Origin: Candidatus Aminicenantota bacterium
GTDB lineage: Bacteria > Acidobacteriota > Aminicenantia > S016-38
Assembly: GCA_027068075.1 (NCBI GenBank)
Contig: JAMOUJ010000005.1
Coordinates: forward strand, 460,162 to 524,161
Reading direction: 5' to 3'
DNA: 64,000 nt
Part shown: piece after piece, positions 7,054-16,124 of the stretch
Layout: each line of letters opens with the position of its first letter
How positions within the stretch are numbered: position 1 is the first letter of the stretch
Program-made: the position numbers and the translations under genes
Notes under the pieces: model-generated
The model's input: only the letters and a program-made list of their open reading frames with translations
The model's database searches: none
What the model was told of the DNA's origin: nothing

Positions 7054-7836
7054 TTATTTATAGGGGTCAATTTTTAATTTGAGGACTATGGGACAGTGGT
7101 CAGAACCCATCACATCCTCCAGGGCGTAGGAATCCTCCACAAGGTCTATGAGGTCTTCGGAGACGAAGAAGTAGTCTATGCGCCATCCTATGTTTCGGGC
7201 CCTGGCGTTAAACCGATAGGTCCACCATGTGTATTGGACCTTGTCCGGGTAAAGATAGCGGAAAGTATCAATGAATCCGTGGGAAAGGAATTTATCTATC
7301 CACTCCCTTTCTATGGGAAGAAACCCGGAGTATTTTTCGTTGGCCTTGGGGTTCTTGAGATCAATGGGTTTGTGGGCCGTGTTAAGGTCACCCCCTATAA
7401 TCAGTTTTTCCCCCTTCTTTCTCAGTTGGAGCCAGTAGTCCAGCATAAAATCGTAGAACCGGAGTTTGTACTTCAGCCTTTCCTCGCTCTGCTTTCCGTT
7501 GGGGAAGTAAATGTTGAAGAGGGTGAACCAGGGATACTTGGTGATCAATATCCTGCCCTCCCTGTCAAATTCTTCCACCCCCACCTTGGTCTGTACTTCC
7601 AGGGGTTTTATCTTCGTGAAGGTGGCCACTCCGCTGTAACCTGGCCTTTCCGCATCGTGCCAGTAGGCGTAATACCCTTCGGGATTAACCACCTCCTGGG
7701 GAAGTTGGGAGACCTTGCTTTTGGTTTCCTGGATTAGGAGAATGTCTGGTTCCTCCTTTCTGAACCACTCCATAAAGCCCTTTTTAAGGACGGCCCTGAT
7801 CCCGTTCACATTCCATGAGATTATCTTCATGCTCAT
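7054..7836 (-). CDS. xth: Exodeoxyribonuclease III
   Basis: 260 residues counted from the outer ATG (MSMKIISWNVNG); the usual family start MKIISWNVNG is 6 nt further in, at 7830. The enzyme cleaves at abasic sites and removes 3' blocking groups in base-excision repair. EEP-fold motifs are all present: WNVNGIRA, IQETK, GGDLNTAH, GWRIDYFF and GSDHCPI at the C-terminus. Length is normal for the family. It is divergent from radA across 50 bp, a DNA-repair gene pair. A TATCAT hexamer ends 6 nt before the outer ATG, so a leaderless message would begin with MSMK; an AGG 6 nt before the inner ATG allows that start too. Confidence 0.95.
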   Translation of the reverse strand: MSMKIISWNVNGIRAVLKKGFMEWFRKEEPDILLIQETKSKVSQLPQEVVNPEGYYAYWHDAERPGYSGVATFTKIKPLEVQTKVGVEEFDREGRILITKYPWFTLFNIYFPNGKQSEERLKYKLRFYDFMLDYWLQLRKKGEKLIIGGDLNTAHKPIDLKNPKANEKYSGFLPIEREWIDKFLSHGFIDTFRYLYPDKVQYTWWTYRFNARARNIGWRIDYFFVSEDLIDLVEDSYALEDVMGSDHCPIVLKLKIDPYK

Positions 7837-7842
7837 ACCTTA

Positions 7843-7848
7843 ATGATA
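7843..7848 (-). promoter_or_regulatory. -10 element of xth, predicted leaderless
   Basis: TATCAT on the minus strand, 5 of 6 matches to TATAAT, ends 6 nt before the ATG at 7836. The -35 region is only TTTTCC at 7866-7871 (17-nt spacing), so the call rests on the -10 and on the recurring 6-nt spacing. Confidence 0.45.
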
Positions 7849-7874
7849 ATCTTTTTCCCGGGCGAGGAAAATAT

Positions 7875-7880
7875 TAGAAT
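7875..7880 (+). promoter_or_regulatory. -10 element of radA, predicted leaderless
   Basis: TAGAAT, 5 of 6 matches, ends 6 nt before the radA ATG at 7887. No Shine-Dalgarno and no good -35 (TTTTTC at 7852-7857). Confidence 0.5.
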
Positions 7881-7886
7881 TAAAAC

Positions 7887-9179
7887 ATGTTCGTATGCTC
7901 CAACTGTGGTTACACCTCCGCCAAGTGGTTCTCCCAGTGTCCCAGATGCGGGGAGATAGGCACGGCGGAGCGGATGGAGAAGGGGAGAGGAGGACGGCGG
8001 CCGGCCTCCAAACCCGTGGTTCTCTCCCGGGTGGACCTCGGGGGCGAAGAGAGATTTTCCACGGGGTTTCCCTCCCTGGACAGGGTTCTGGGCGGTGGCC
8101 TGGTGAGGGGTTCCTTTGTTCTCATAGGCGGGGAACCCGGAATAGGAAAATCCACCCTCATGCTTCAGATGGCCTCCCATTTCCAGGGCCGGGCCCTCTA
8201 TGTATCCGCCGAGGAATCCCTTCCCCAGATAGCCCACCGGGCCAGGAGGCTCGGGGCCGGTGGAGACCTTCCCGTGATTTCGGAAACCCTGTGGGAAAGC
8301 GTGGAGGGGGCTGTGGAGGCGGAGGGACCGGAACTCGTGATTTTTGATTCCCTGCAAACCTTCAAGGTCTCCAGCCTGAGTTCCACCCCCGGAAGCCCCG
8401 CCCAGGTTAAAGCCGTGGCGGATAGGATTTTCCACCTTTCCAAGTCCAGGGAAATAACTTCCATCCTGGTGGGTCATGTAACCAAGGGAGGATTGATAGC
8501 CGGGCCTAAACTTCTGGAGCACATGGTGGATGTGGTGCTTTATTTTGAAGGAGAGGCCCACAGGGATTTCAGAATCATAAGGGCGGTGAAAAATAGATTC
8601 GGGGCCACCGACGAAATTGCAGTATTTGAAATGGTGGACGGAAAACTTCGGGAGGTGGAGAATCCCTCCGCCTACTTCCTCTCCGGGGATCTTTCTCCTG
8701 GGGTGGCGGTTTATCCAGCGGTGGAAGGAAAGACCCCTTTGATGCTGGAGATTCAATCCCTGGTGGTTCCCTCCACGGTGGCTTCCAATCCCCGGCGGTT
8801 CTCCCTGGGGGTGGACCCCTACCGGGTGGGAATGCTTCTGGGAGTTATGGAAAGATACGCCCGCCTTTCCCTGGCGTCCAGGGATGTTTATGTGAATGTC
8901 TCCGGAGGACTTAAAATAAAAGACCCCGGCGTGGACCTTCCCCTTCTTCTCTCCCTGTTTTCTTCCTATCTGGGGATAGCCCTTCCCGAAGGGGCCTTCT
9001 CCTTTGGAGAGGTGAGCCTCACCGGCAGGGTGATGAATCCTTCCCGGCGGATGCTGAGGTTGAAGGAAGCCAGGAAGATGGGCTACGATTTGGCCCTGGT
9101 GCCCCCAGGTGATAAAATAGAAGGACTAAGGTTTATTGAGGTATCTCACATAAACCAGGTGAGGGATATTTTGAAATGA
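7887..9179 (+). CDS. radA: DNA repair protein RadA
   Basis: 430 residues. RadA is a RecA-like ATPase that drives branch migration of recombination intermediates. An N-terminal C4 zinc finger (C4, C7, C18, C21) is followed by Walker [11 protein letters not shown] (81-90), Walker B around VIFDS (151-155), the RadA-specific KNRFG motif (235-239) and a Lon-protease-like C-terminal domain (about 280-430, with [19 protein letters not shown]). Length is slightly under the usual 450. The start has no Shine-Dalgarno and the -10 hexamer ends 6 nt upstream. Its stop overlaps the next gene by 4 nt (ATGA), so the two are co-transcribed. Confidence 0.96.
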   Translation: MFVCSNCGYTSAKWFSQCPRCGEIGTAERMEKGRGGRRPASKPVVLSRVDLGGEERFSTGFPSLDRVLGGGLVRGSFVLIGGEPGIGKSTLMLQMASHFQGRALYVSAEESLPQIAHRARRLGAGGDLPVISETLWESVEGAVEAEGPELVIFDSLQTFKVSSLSSTPGSPAQVKAVADRIFHLSKSREITSILVGHVTKGGLIAGPKLLEHMVDVVLYFEGEAHRDFRIIRAVKNRFGATDEIAVFEMVDGKLREVENPSAYFLSGDLSPGVAVYPAVEGKTPLMLEIQSLVVPSTVASNPRRFSLGVDPYRVGMLLGVMERYARLSLASRDVYVNVSGGLKIKDPGVDLPLLLSLFSSYLGIALPEGAFSFGEVSLTGRVMNPSRRMLRLKEARKMGYDLALVPPGDKIEGLRFIEVSHINQVRDILK

Positions 9180-10126
9180 TTTATTTGCTTTACGCTCTAA
9201 TTTCGGCAGGGGCGGCTTACACCATAAGGGGAAAGGCCGATTATATTACCCTGGTTCACGCCCTGGGGGTTTTCTTCGCAGGGGTAATTCTTGACATAAT
9301 AATAAGGAAGGCCAGCAGTCGCAGGGAAACTTTATCCGCCCTCTTTTTGGGGGTAATAATAGGCTGGATTCTCTTCAGCATATACTCTTCTCTCCTGCCC
9401 CGCTACTCCTTTTACTTGGGTGTTCTTTTCCTGCTCCTCCTTCCCATTTCCTTCCTTTCCCTTTCCCTGAAAAAACCCGAACTTTTTACCCCCGTTTACT
9501 GGATACAATCCCTGAAGGGAACCCCAACCCTGGGAAACAAGAAGATTCTGGACACCAGCGTCATCATAGACGGAAGGATTGTGGACATAGCCAGTACGGG
9601 ATTTCTGGAAGGGCCCCTGGTGATCCCCAAGTTCGTCCTGGGGGAACTGCAGAAGATAGCGGATTCCTCCGATCCCCTGAAAAGGCAGAGGGGAAGAAGG
9701 GGGCTGGAAATAGTTGAAAGGCTCAAGAACGATCGGGAAATTCAGTTGATTATTTCGGACACGGATTTTCCCAATGTTAAGGGAGTTGATCAGAAACTGG
9801 TGGAACTGGCCAGAAGGATAAACGCCAAGATAATCACCAACGATTTCAACCTCAACAAGATGGCCAGAATTCAGGGAATAAAGGTTTTAAACATAAACGA
9901 ACTGGCCAATGCCCTCAAACCCGTGGTTTTGCCCGGGGAGAAAATGAATGTCTTTATCCTCAAGGAGGGGAAGGAAAGGGACCAGGGGGTAGCCTATCTG
10001 GACGATGGAACCATGGTGGTGGTGGACAACGCCAGAAAGATGATAGGAAAGACCGTAGAAATAACCGTAACCTCGGTGCTTCAGACCACCGCCGGAAAGA
10101 TGATCTTTGGTCGCTACAACGAGTAA
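9176..10126 (+). CDS. PIN-TRAM domain membrane protein (YacL family)
   Basis: 316 residues. Four hydrophobic segments in residues 1-105 are followed by a PIN nuclease-fold domain (about 118-235; acidic residues in [11 protein letters not shown], in GELQKIAD and in [10 protein letters not shown]) and a C-terminal TRAM domain (about 255-316). This is the YacL layout of Gram-positive and thermophilic bacteria, where it commonly sits near radA or disA. PIN domains cut RNA and TRAM binds RNA, so a membrane-tethered RNase is likely; the substrate is unknown. It starts inside the radA stop codon. Its TAA ends at 10126 and the convergent DUF4412 gene's stop begins at 10127, so the two abut exactly. 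Confidence 0.9.
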   Translation: MIYLLYALISAGAAYTIRGKADYITLVHALGVFFAGVILDIIIRKASSRRETLSALFLGVIIGWILFSIYSSLLPRYSFYLGVLFLLLLPISFLSLSLKKPELFTPVYWIQSLKGTPTLGNKKILDTSVIIDGRIVDIASTGFLEGPLVIPKFVLGELQKIADSSDPLKRQRGRRGLEIVERLKNDREIQLIISDTDFPNVKGVDQKLVELARRINAKIITNDFNLNKMARIQGIKVLNINELANALKPVVLPGEKMNVFILKEGKERDQGVAYLDDGTMVVVDNARKMIGKTVEITVTSVLQTTAGKMIFGRYNE

Positions 10127-10816
10127 TTACCTCCGGGAAAAAGGGGAAGAGTATTCCGTTTTGCGGTAGCCGGGGGGGACGGTAAAAACCTCGGGAGGAA
10201 TGGGGCCGCGCCGGTATTTCTCTAGATAGGTTTCAGTCACGGTGCTTCTTCCCATGTAGGAGGATGATGTGCGGGAATAGACCGGAAAGCCCAGGGCCTC
10301 CAGTTTTTTCTTCCTGGCCCGGAGTTCCTCCATCATCTCCCGGGGAAGCATAACCTCCAGCACCTTCATGTAATCGGCCATACTTATCCTTACATCGGGG
10401 CTTAAACACTGCTCCATAGTTTGAAGACTGCCCAGTTTCATGAGAACCACGGTGCAATGATAACCCTTGACGACTTTCTTCTCCCCGGTTATCTCAATTT
10501 TAGGGCTCACATCGGCCCCCATCCGCTTCATCATTTCCACCATGGTGCTGAGCAATTCCTTTAACTGAGGCAGGGTCATCGCATAATAGGTTTTCCTGGA
10601 TTTGTTGACGAAGTAAACCTTTTGACTTCCGTAGTTCACGATGGTGATCCGGGTGGGGCTTTCCATCCGAAGGTTTTCCCCCTCCATCCATATCTGGGTG
10701 GTAGATTCTTTCCTTTGGCCTTCCTTTAATATATAGGATTTCTGCTGGATGTAATATCCTGCCCGAAGCCAGGACCACGCCGTCAAGGCTGCGAATATAG
10801 GGAGGAGTTTTTTCAT
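10127..10816 (-). CDS. Secreted DUF4412-like protein
   Basis: 229 residues with an N-terminal signal peptide (KKLLPIFAALTAWSWLRAG). The rest resembles DUF4412 and LolA-like periplasmic beta-rich proteins: a tract of alternating beta strands with TQIWMEGENLRME and ITIVNYGSQKVYFVNKSRKTYY, a centre with two Cys (in YHCTV and in MEQCLS) and a C-terminal region of GPIPPEVFTVPPGY type. The function is not known; the family is found in the periplasm of Acidobacteriota and Deltaproteobacteria-like groups. A good Shine-Dalgarno (GAGGAGG, 5-6 nt before the ATG) makes this one of the few transcription-unit starts in the window with a normal leader. It is single-gene and divergent from rnfC. Confidence 0.7.
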   Translation of the reverse strand: MKKLLPIFAALTAWSWLRAGYYIQQKSYILKEGQRKESTTQIWMEGENLRMESPTRITIVNYGSQKVYFVNKSRKTYYAMTLPQLKELLSTMVEMMKRMGADVSPKIEITGEKKVVKGYHCTVVLMKLGSLQTMEQCLSPDVRISMADYMKVLEVMLPREMMEELRARKKKLEALGFPVYSRTSSSYMGRSTVTETYLEKYRRGPIPPEVFTVPPGYRKTEYSSPFSRR

Positions 10817-10832
10817 GGGCGCCTCCTCAAAT

Positions 10833-10861
10833 TATTTATGGAAGTATAGCAGACTTGACAA
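10833..10861 (-). promoter_or_regulatory. Possible promoter of the DUF4412 gene
   Basis: TTGTCA (10856-10861), 17 nt, TAAATA (10833-10838) on the minus strand. The predicted start is very close to the Shine-Dalgarno, so the -10 may be placed wrongly. A TTGACA at 10855-10860 reads in the other direction towards rnfC, but no matching -10 was found for it. Confidence 0.35.
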
Positions 10862-10920
10862 AGGGAGGAGTAATTTGGAAAACTTAATGGGGTAAATTCA
10901 TTAATTAAGGAAGGGCGATA

Positions 10921-12237
10921 ATGATACAACTCAGGATGAGAAGAGGGGTTCATCCCCCGGAGGGGAAACTTTCCGCGGGAAAGCCCATTGAAGAGTTCCC
11001 CGTTCCAAAGCAGGTGGTGATTCCCCTTTCCCAGCATGCAGGGAAACCTGCAACTCCCCTGGTCAAGAAGAGACAGAAGGTAAAGACCGGGGAAAAAATA
11101 GGGGAAGCCTCGGGATTTATCTCAGCCCCGGTTCACTCCAGCGTGACGGGGACCGTTAAAACCCTGGAGACGGTTCTTCTCCCCAACGGTTCTTCGGCCC
11201 TGGCGGCTATCATCGCCGTGGATGAGGGCGAAGAGGAGTGGGCAGAACCCACATGGCCCATGAAGGACCTTTCGGCCCTTACCCCCGAGGATTTGAGGAC
11301 CATCACCCGGGAAGCGGGCATCGTGGGACTGGGAGGAGCGGTGTTTCCCACCTCGGTCAAAATATCCCCACCCAAGGAATATCCCATTGACTCCGTAATA
11401 GTAAACGGAGCAGAATGTGAACCCTACCTCACCTCCGACCACCGTCTGATGCTGGAGCACACCCAGGAGATCTTCCAGGCGGCTCAACTTCTTAAGATGA
11501 CCGTGGGGGCCAAAAGGGGATACATAGCCATAGAGGACAACAAGAGGGATGCAGCGGAGGCCTTTGAGAATCTGGTGAAGGGGGTGGGGGATTGGGAAGT
11601 GGTTCTGCTCAAAACCCGCTATCCCCAGGGGGCGGAAAAAAGTCTTATAAAGGTGATACTGGGGCGGGAGGTTCCCATGGGTGGGCTTCCCTTCCATGTG
11701 GGAGCCCTGGTTCAGAATGTAGGAACCCTTTACGCCATTTACGAGGCGGCGGCCCGGGGGATTCCCCTTATAAGGAGGGTGGTAACCGTCACCGGAGAAG
11801 GGGTAAAAAATCCATCCAACTTCCTGACGAGGATAGGGACCAGCGCCGCCGAACTTCTCCAGGCCGCCGGGGCGGACCTGGAGGCCGCCAGAAAAATAGT
11901 CTTCGGAGGCCCCATGATGGGGATGGCGGTGAAGGCCCCTGAAATACCGGTTCTCAAGTCCACCTCCGGGATTCTGGTGCTTTCTTCGGTGAAGAAGAAA
12001 AAGGTTTTTCCCTGTCTGTATTGCGGAAAATGCGTATACGCATGTCCCCTGGGAATAACCACCACCAGGCTGGTGAAATACATCCAGGCGGGAATGTGGG
12101 ATCAGGCCAAAGCCTTTGGTCTTTTCAATTGTATGGAATGCGGGGTCTGCAGTTATGTTTGTCCCGCCAACATTCCCCTGGTTCACTGGATTAGATACGG
12201 GAAATTTATGGTCCGTATGATGGAGGCGAAACAATGA
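10921..12237 (+). CDS. rnfC: Rnf electron-transport complex subunit RnfC
   Basis: 438 residues. RnfC is the NADH-binding peripheral subunit of the Rnf complex, which couples ferredoxin:NAD+ electron transfer to Na+ or H+ transport. The N-terminal barrel-sandwich (about 1-110), the NADH/FMN-binding central region (GLGGAVFPTSVKI; VNGAECEPYLTSDHRLM) and an SLBB segment are followed by two [4Fe-4S] motifs, CLYCGKCVYACP (about 360-371) and CMECGVCSYVCP (about 402-413). It is preceded by a purine-rich GGAAGGG site and no obvious -10 near the ATG. It is the first gene of the rnfCDGEAB order usual in anaerobes, and rnfD starts inside its stop codon. Confidence 0.96.
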   Translation: MIQLRMRRGVHPPEGKLSAGKPIEEFPVPKQVVIPLSQHAGKPATPLVKKRQKVKTGEKIGEASGFISAPVHSSVTGTVKTLETVLLPNGSSALAAIIAVDEGEEEWAEPTWPMKDLSALTPEDLRTITREAGIVGLGGAVFPTSVKISPPKEYPIDSVIVNGAECEPYLTSDHRLMLEHTQEIFQAAQLLKMTVGAKRGYIAIEDNKRDAAEAFENLVKGVGDWEVVLLKTRYPQGAEKSLIKVILGREVPMGGLPFHVGALVQNVGTLYAIYEAAARGIPLIRRVVTVTGEGVKNPSNFLTRIGTSAAELLQAAGADLEAARKIVFGGPMMGMAVKAPEIPVLKSTSGILVLSSVKKKKVFPCLYCGKCVYACPLGITTTRLVKYIQAGMWDQAKAFGLFNCMECGVCSYVCPANIPLVHWIRYGKFMVRMMEAKQ

Positions 12238-13178
12238 ACCTTATAGTTTCTTCATCACCGCATATTCACGACAAGGAGAGCGTTCCTAAGATAATGCTCC
12301 ATGTTATCCTGGCCCTCCTCCCTGCGGCGGCGGCTTCGGTTTATTTCTTCGGTATAAGGGCCCTTTGGGTGATGCTGGTTTCCATAGCCACGGCGGAAAT
12401 TTCGGAGTACCTTTTTCTCCTCTTAAGAAAGAAGGACACCTCGGCGGCCCTTGACGGGAGCGCTTTCCTTACTGGACTTCTTCTGGCCCTTACCCTTCCC
12501 CCGTCCATAGACCTCTCCATGGTGGCCATAGGGTCTGCCGTGGCCATAATAATCGCCAAACAGATGTTCGGCGGGTTCGGGGCCAACATATTCAATCCTG
12601 CCCTGGTGGGGAGGGCTTTCCTCCAGGCGGCTTTTCCCATTCCCATGACCACATGGGTGGCCAACAGGGCTTCCCACATAGACGCCACCACCGTGGCCAC
12701 TCCCCTGGGAGGGTTTAAGTTTTCCCATTTGATAACCGCCCACAAGGACCTCCTTCTGGGGAATGTGGCGGGAAGTCTCGGAGAAACCTCCGCCATTCTT
12801 CTTCTCCTGGGAGGGCTCTACCTTTTGATCAGAAAATACATTGACTGGAGGATCCCCGTGGGAGTCCTGGGCTCCGTTTTCGTCTTTGACGGGATTCTCT
12901 GGCTGTTTAATTCCCGGAAATATCCCGACCCGGTCTTCATGCTTCTGGCGGGAGGGCTTATGCTGGGGGCCTGGTTCATGGCCACGGATCCCGTAACCTC
13001 CCCGGTTTCTCCAGCGGGGATATGGATTTATTCAATAGGGATAGGCTTTTTCGTGGTTCTGATAAGGGTTTTCGGGGGAATGCCAGAGGGAGTAATGTAT
13101 TCAATACTCATCATGAACTCCTTCGTTCCCCTCATGGATAAATATTTGAGACAAAGAATGCTGGGAGAGAAAAAATGA
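12234..13178 (+). CDS. rnfD: Rnf complex subunit RnfD
   Basis: 314 residues, a membrane subunit with about nine to ten hydrophobic helices. RnfD carries a covalent FMN attached by ApbE to a threonine; the segment DATTVATPLG (about 140-149) is the expected site. GSAFLTGLLLALTLPPSI near residue 75 and ATDPVTSPVS near residue 246 are typical family motifs. It overlaps rnfC and rnfG by 4 nt each, which indicates translational coupling and equal subunit supply. Length is normal. Confidence 0.95.
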   Translation: MNLIVSSSPHIHDKESVPKIMLHVILALLPAAAASVYFFGIRALWVMLVSIATAEISEYLFLLLRKKDTSAALDGSAFLTGLLLALTLPPSIDLSMVAIGSAVAIIIAKQMFGGFGANIFNPALVGRAFLQAAFPIPMTTWVANRASHIDATTVATPLGGFKFSHLITAHKDLLLGNVAGSLGETSAILLLLGGLYLLIRKYIDWRIPVGVLGSVFVFDGILWLFNSRKYPDPVFMLLAGGLMLGAWFMATDPVTSPVSPAGIWIYSIGIGFFVVLIRVFGGMPEGVMYSILIMNSFVPLMDKYLRQRMLGEKK

Positions 13179-13744
13179 AGGATAGCCTCAAAATGATAGC
13201 CGTCCTTACCTTCTTTGCGGTTCTCTCCGGTGGGATCCTCGGATGGTTTAACACCTTCACCCAGAAGAAGGTGGAGGAAAACAAACTCCGGGAACTTCTC
13301 CGCTCTCTTCAGGCCGTCACAGGCATGAATCCCGACACGGATACCTACGAACTGGTGAAGAAGGACAAGGATTTTGAACTCTATAAAATCCTTTCCGGAG
13401 GCCAGGTTAAGGCCTACGCCATCGTGGGGGAGGGCAACGGATACCAGGATAAAATAAGGTTGATTTTCGGGGTGGAACCGGATTTTTCCCGCATAATAGC
13501 CCTTAAGATTCTGGAGGAAAAGGAAACCCCGGGACTTGGGGCCAGGATAGAGGAAGAGGATTACCTGAACCAGTGGAAGGGGAAGGTGGCCAGCGGGGAA
13601 CTCAGGCTGGTAAAAACCCCCACCGAGAGCCCCGATGAAGTTCAGGCCATATCCGGGGCCACCATTTCCTCCACCGCCGTTCTGGACATAGTGAACAAAA
13701 GCGTGGCCAGGGCTAAGAAGATACTAAAGGAGGGAGGGAAATGA
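13175..13744 (+). CDS. rnfG: Rnf complex subunit RnfG
   Basis: 189 residues: one N-terminal membrane helix (about 7-25) and a periplasmic FMN-binding domain. The flavinylation motif is SGATISS (about 162-168), whose Thr is the expected FMN acceptor for the ApbE encoded downstream. LGARIEEEDY (about 122-131) and the ETPGLG segment are typical of the family. It overlaps both neighbours by 4 nt. It passes electrons in the Rnf chain between the periplasmic and membrane flavins. Confidence 0.95.
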   Translation: MKDSLKMIAVLTFFAVLSGGILGWFNTFTQKKVEENKLRELLRSLQAVTGMNPDTDTYELVKKDKDFELYKILSGGQVKAYAIVGEGNGYQDKIRLIFGVEPDFSRIIALKILEEKETPGLGARIEEEDYLNQWKGKVASGELRLVKTPTESPDEVQAISGATISSTAVLDIVNKSVARAKKILKEGGK

Positions 13745-14337
13745 ACCTCTGGAAGGAGTTTATAAAGGGGTGGTGGAAGGAAAACCCGGTTTTCGTCATG
13801 GTACTGGGCATGTGTCCCACCCTGGCGGTTACCAACTCGGTGAAGAACGCCATAGGAATGATCGGTGCCGTGGCCTTCGTGCTCATAGGCTCCAGTTTTA
13901 TAGTTTCCATCATAAGAAAGATGGTTCCCAACCAGGTGAGAATCGCCACCTTTATCGTGGTGATCGCCACCTTCGTCACCATGGCGGACAGGTATCTGGC
14001 AGCCTATTATCCCGACCTGAGCCGTGCCCTGGGACCTTATGTTCCCCTCATCGTGGTCAACTGCATAATCCTGGGAAGGCAGGAGGCCTTTGCCTCCAAA
14101 AACGGAATTCTGGCCTCCGTCCTGGATGCCCTGGGGATGAGCATTGGGTTCGGCATTGCCCTCATGCTGATGAGTTCCGTCAGGGAAATCCTTGGCTCCG
14201 GCACATGGCTGGGAATGAAGGTCCTGGGAAACTGGTACATTCCCTGGCAAGTTATGATCCTCCCCGCAGGAGCCTTTTTCGTTCTGGGCTTCCTTATATG
14301 GGGATTTAACTCAGTAAACAAAGCCTTTAAGGGGTGA
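13741..14337 (+). CDS. rnfE: Rnf complex subunit RnfE
   Basis: 198 residues, six hydrophobic helices. It has the family start in which a short cytoplasmic helix (LWKEFIKGWWKENPVFVMVLG) leads into GMCPTLAVTNSVKNAIGM. RnfE and RnfA are homologous inverted partners that hold an intramembrane [2Fe-2S] cluster; the Cys in GMCPTLA and the Cys in VVNCIILGR (about residue 108) are the expected ligands. It lies 3 nt before rnfA. Confidence 0.95.
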   Translation: MNLWKEFIKGWWKENPVFVMVLGMCPTLAVTNSVKNAIGMIGAVAFVLIGSSFIVSIIRKMVPNQVRIATFIVVIATFVTMADRYLAAYYPDLSRALGPYVPLIVVNCIILGRQEAFASKNGILASVLDALGMSIGFGIALMLMSSVREILGSGTWLGMKVLGNWYIPWQVMILPAGAFFVLGFLIWGFNSVNKAFKG

Positions 14338-14340
14338 AAA

Positions 14341-14913
14341 ATGGAACTTCTGGTAATTTTCATATCAGCGCTTTTAATCAATAATTTCGTTCTCCACTAT
14401 TTTCTGGGCATATGCCCCTTCATAGGGGTTTCCAACCGCCTTGATTCCGCCTTTTCCATGGGGTTGGCTGTGACCTTCGTCATGACCATTGCCGCCACCG
14501 TTTCGTGGCTGATCTACTACCTCCTGCTGGTCCCTTACCACCTGGAGTTTCTGGAGATAGTCTCCTTTATTCTGGTAATCGCTTCCCTGGTTCAGGTGGT
14601 GGAGATGTTTATAAAAAAGGTCTCGCCTCCCCTTTATCAGGCCCTGGGAATTTACCTTCCTCTTATAACCACCAACTGCGCCATTTTGGGGGTGGCCCTC
14701 CTGACAGTCCTTAAAAAATACAACTTCATTGAAACCCTGGTTTTCGCCCTGGGGGCGGGTCTGGGATTCACCCTGGCCATAGTGATAATGGCCGGCATAA
14801 GGGAGGAACTGGAATTTGCGGATGTCCCTGAAACCCTCAAGGGGGCAGGAATAACCCTCATAACCGCCGGAATCCTTGCCCTGGCCTTCATGGGATTTTC
14901 AGGGCTCGTGTGA
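14341..14913 (+). CDS. rnfA: Rnf complex subunit RnfA
   Basis: 190 residues, six hydrophobic helices. It begins MELLVIFISALLINNFVLHYFLGICPFIG, the conserved RnfA start; the Cys in GICPF and the Cys in TTNCAILG are the cluster ligands shared with RnfE. Homologous to RnfE with inverted topology. It is separated from rnfE by 3 nt and from rnfB by 9 nt; a GAGGTGAGG stretch before the rnfB ATG serves as the next ribosome site. Confidence 0.96.
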   Translation: MELLVIFISALLINNFVLHYFLGICPFIGVSNRLDSAFSMGLAVTFVMTIAATVSWLIYYLLLVPYHLEFLEIVSFILVIASLVQVVEMFIKKVSPPLYQALGIYLPLITTNCAILGVALLTVLKKYNFIETLVFALGAGLGFTLAIVIMAGIREELEFADVPETLKGAGITLITAGILALAFMGFSGLV

Positions 14914-14922
14914 GGTGAGGCC

Positions 14923-15708
14923 ATGAGCACTGCAATAACTTCCCTTCTGGTGATGGGGGCGGTGGCCCTGGCCTTCGGAATAATAATTGCCCTGGCCTAC
15001 AGCAAATTCCGGGTGGAGGTGGACCCCAGGGTGGAGGAAATTTTTGAGATACTCCCCGGGGTGAACTGCGGAGCCTGCGGATATCCAGGGTGCCAGAATT
15101 ATGCGGAGGCGGTGGCCTCCGGGGCTGCCCCTCCCAATAAATGCACCGTGGGAGGGCCTGAGGTGGCGGAGAAGGTGGCGGCCATAATGGGCCTGGAGGC
15201 CGGGGAAGTGGAGAGGAAGGTGGCCAAGGTCCTGTGCATCGGAGACAGGGAGAAGTCCGTCTGGACCGCCGATTACGACGGGCCGCAAACCTGTGCTGCG
15301 GCCCATGTGGCCGGAGGCGCCGGTAAGGCCTGTTCCTACGGTTGTCTTGGCCTGGGAGACTGCGTGGAGGCCTGCCCCTTTGACGCCATCCACATGAACG
15401 ACAAAGGAATTCCCGTGGTGGACGAGGACAAGTGCACGGGTTGCGGCCTGTGCGCCGAGGCCTGTCCCAGGGACATCATCGTTATAGAATCCGTTGAAAA
15501 GAGGACCTATGTGTTTTGTCGCTCCCAGGATACCCCCAAGAGGTCCAGGGAGGTCTGCTCGGTGGCCTGCATAGCCTGCGGCATTTGCGTAAGGCTTGCC
15601 CCGGAAGGGCTTAAAATGGAGGGTAATCTGGCGGTGGTAATTGATCACGAAAAGGTTACGGACCAGGCCATAGAAAAATGTCCTACCAAGGTGCTTTTCA
15701 GAATATGA
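14923..15708 (+). CDS. rnfB: Rnf complex subunit RnfB (ferredoxin-oxidising subunit)
   Basis: 261 residues. One N-terminal helix (about 6-27) is followed by the RnfB-specific cluster motif (C49, C52, C57, C74) and two ferredoxin-type motifs at about 137-151 and 171-181 (CTGCGLCAEACP). A further Cys group VCSVACIACGICV (about 211-223) indicates an extra cluster, as in clostridial-type RnfB. It takes electrons from reduced ferredoxin. The downstream RseC-like gene starts inside its stop codon, at 15705. Confidence 0.96.
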   Translation: MSTAITSLLVMGAVALAFGIIIALAYSKFRVEVDPRVEEIFEILPGVNCGACGYPGCQNYAEAVASGAAPPNKCTVGGPEVAEKVAAIMGLEAGEVERKVAKVLCIGDREKSVWTADYDGPQTCAAAHVAGGAGKACSYGCLGLGDCVEACPFDAIHMNDKGIPVVDEDKCTGCGLCAEACPRDIIVIESVEKRTYVFCRSQDTPKRSREVCSVACIACGICVRLAPEGLKMEGNLAVVIDHEKVTDQAIEKCPTKVLFRI

Positions 15709-16124
15709 AACTGGAACAGGGCGTGGTGATAAAAGTGGAGGGGGAATTCGCCTATCTTATCCCTTCCCCTTCCCAGGGATGCGAGCACTGCGTTTTAAAG
15801 GACCTCTGCATAGGAAATACCGGAGGCAAACTTAGGGCCCATAACCTCCCCGGAGCCCGGGAGGGGGACCTGGTGGAGTTTCAGATAAATATAGCCCGGC
15901 TCAATGTAAATCTGATACTCCTTTCCGCAGCAGGCTTGGTGCTCCTTCTGGCCGGGGCCCTTTTTGGATACTATGTAAATCCCCTGGGTCTTAACCCCTC
16001 CCTAAGCGGAGGGCTTTTCGCCCTGGGTTTTTCCCTCCTGGTTCTGCCTCTGGCCAGGTCCAGGAGGTTCTCTTCCGAAGAACTCTATCCTGAAATAAAA
16101 AGAGTAGTAAGGAGGAAATCATGA
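15705..16124 (+). CDS. RseC/MucC-like (SoxR-reducing system) membrane protein
   Basis: 139 residues from the ATG at 15705, which overlaps the rnfB stop (ATGA); an upstream in-frame ATG at 15678 would add nine residues and lacks this coupling. The N-terminal domain has the RseC Cys pattern CEHCVLKDLC (about 28-37) and GDLVEFQI, followed by two membrane helices (about 70-90 and 97-117) and a basic tail. RseC-family proteins accompany Rnf in many bacteria and are thought to help reduce or assemble it. The next gene again starts in its stop codon. Confidence 0.85.
   Translation: MKLEQGVVIKVEGEFAYLIPSPSQGCEHCVLKDLCIGNTGGKLRAHNLPGAREGDLVEFQINIARLNVNLILLSAAGLVLLLAGALFGYYVNPLGLNPSLSGGLFALGFSLLVLPLARSRRFSSEELYPEIKRVVRRKS

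Noticed and set aside
10855..10890. Promoter of rnfC from the TTGACA at 10855
   Set aside because: No hexamer resembling TATAAT lies at 16-18 nt spacing; the operon must have a promoter I could not place with confidence.
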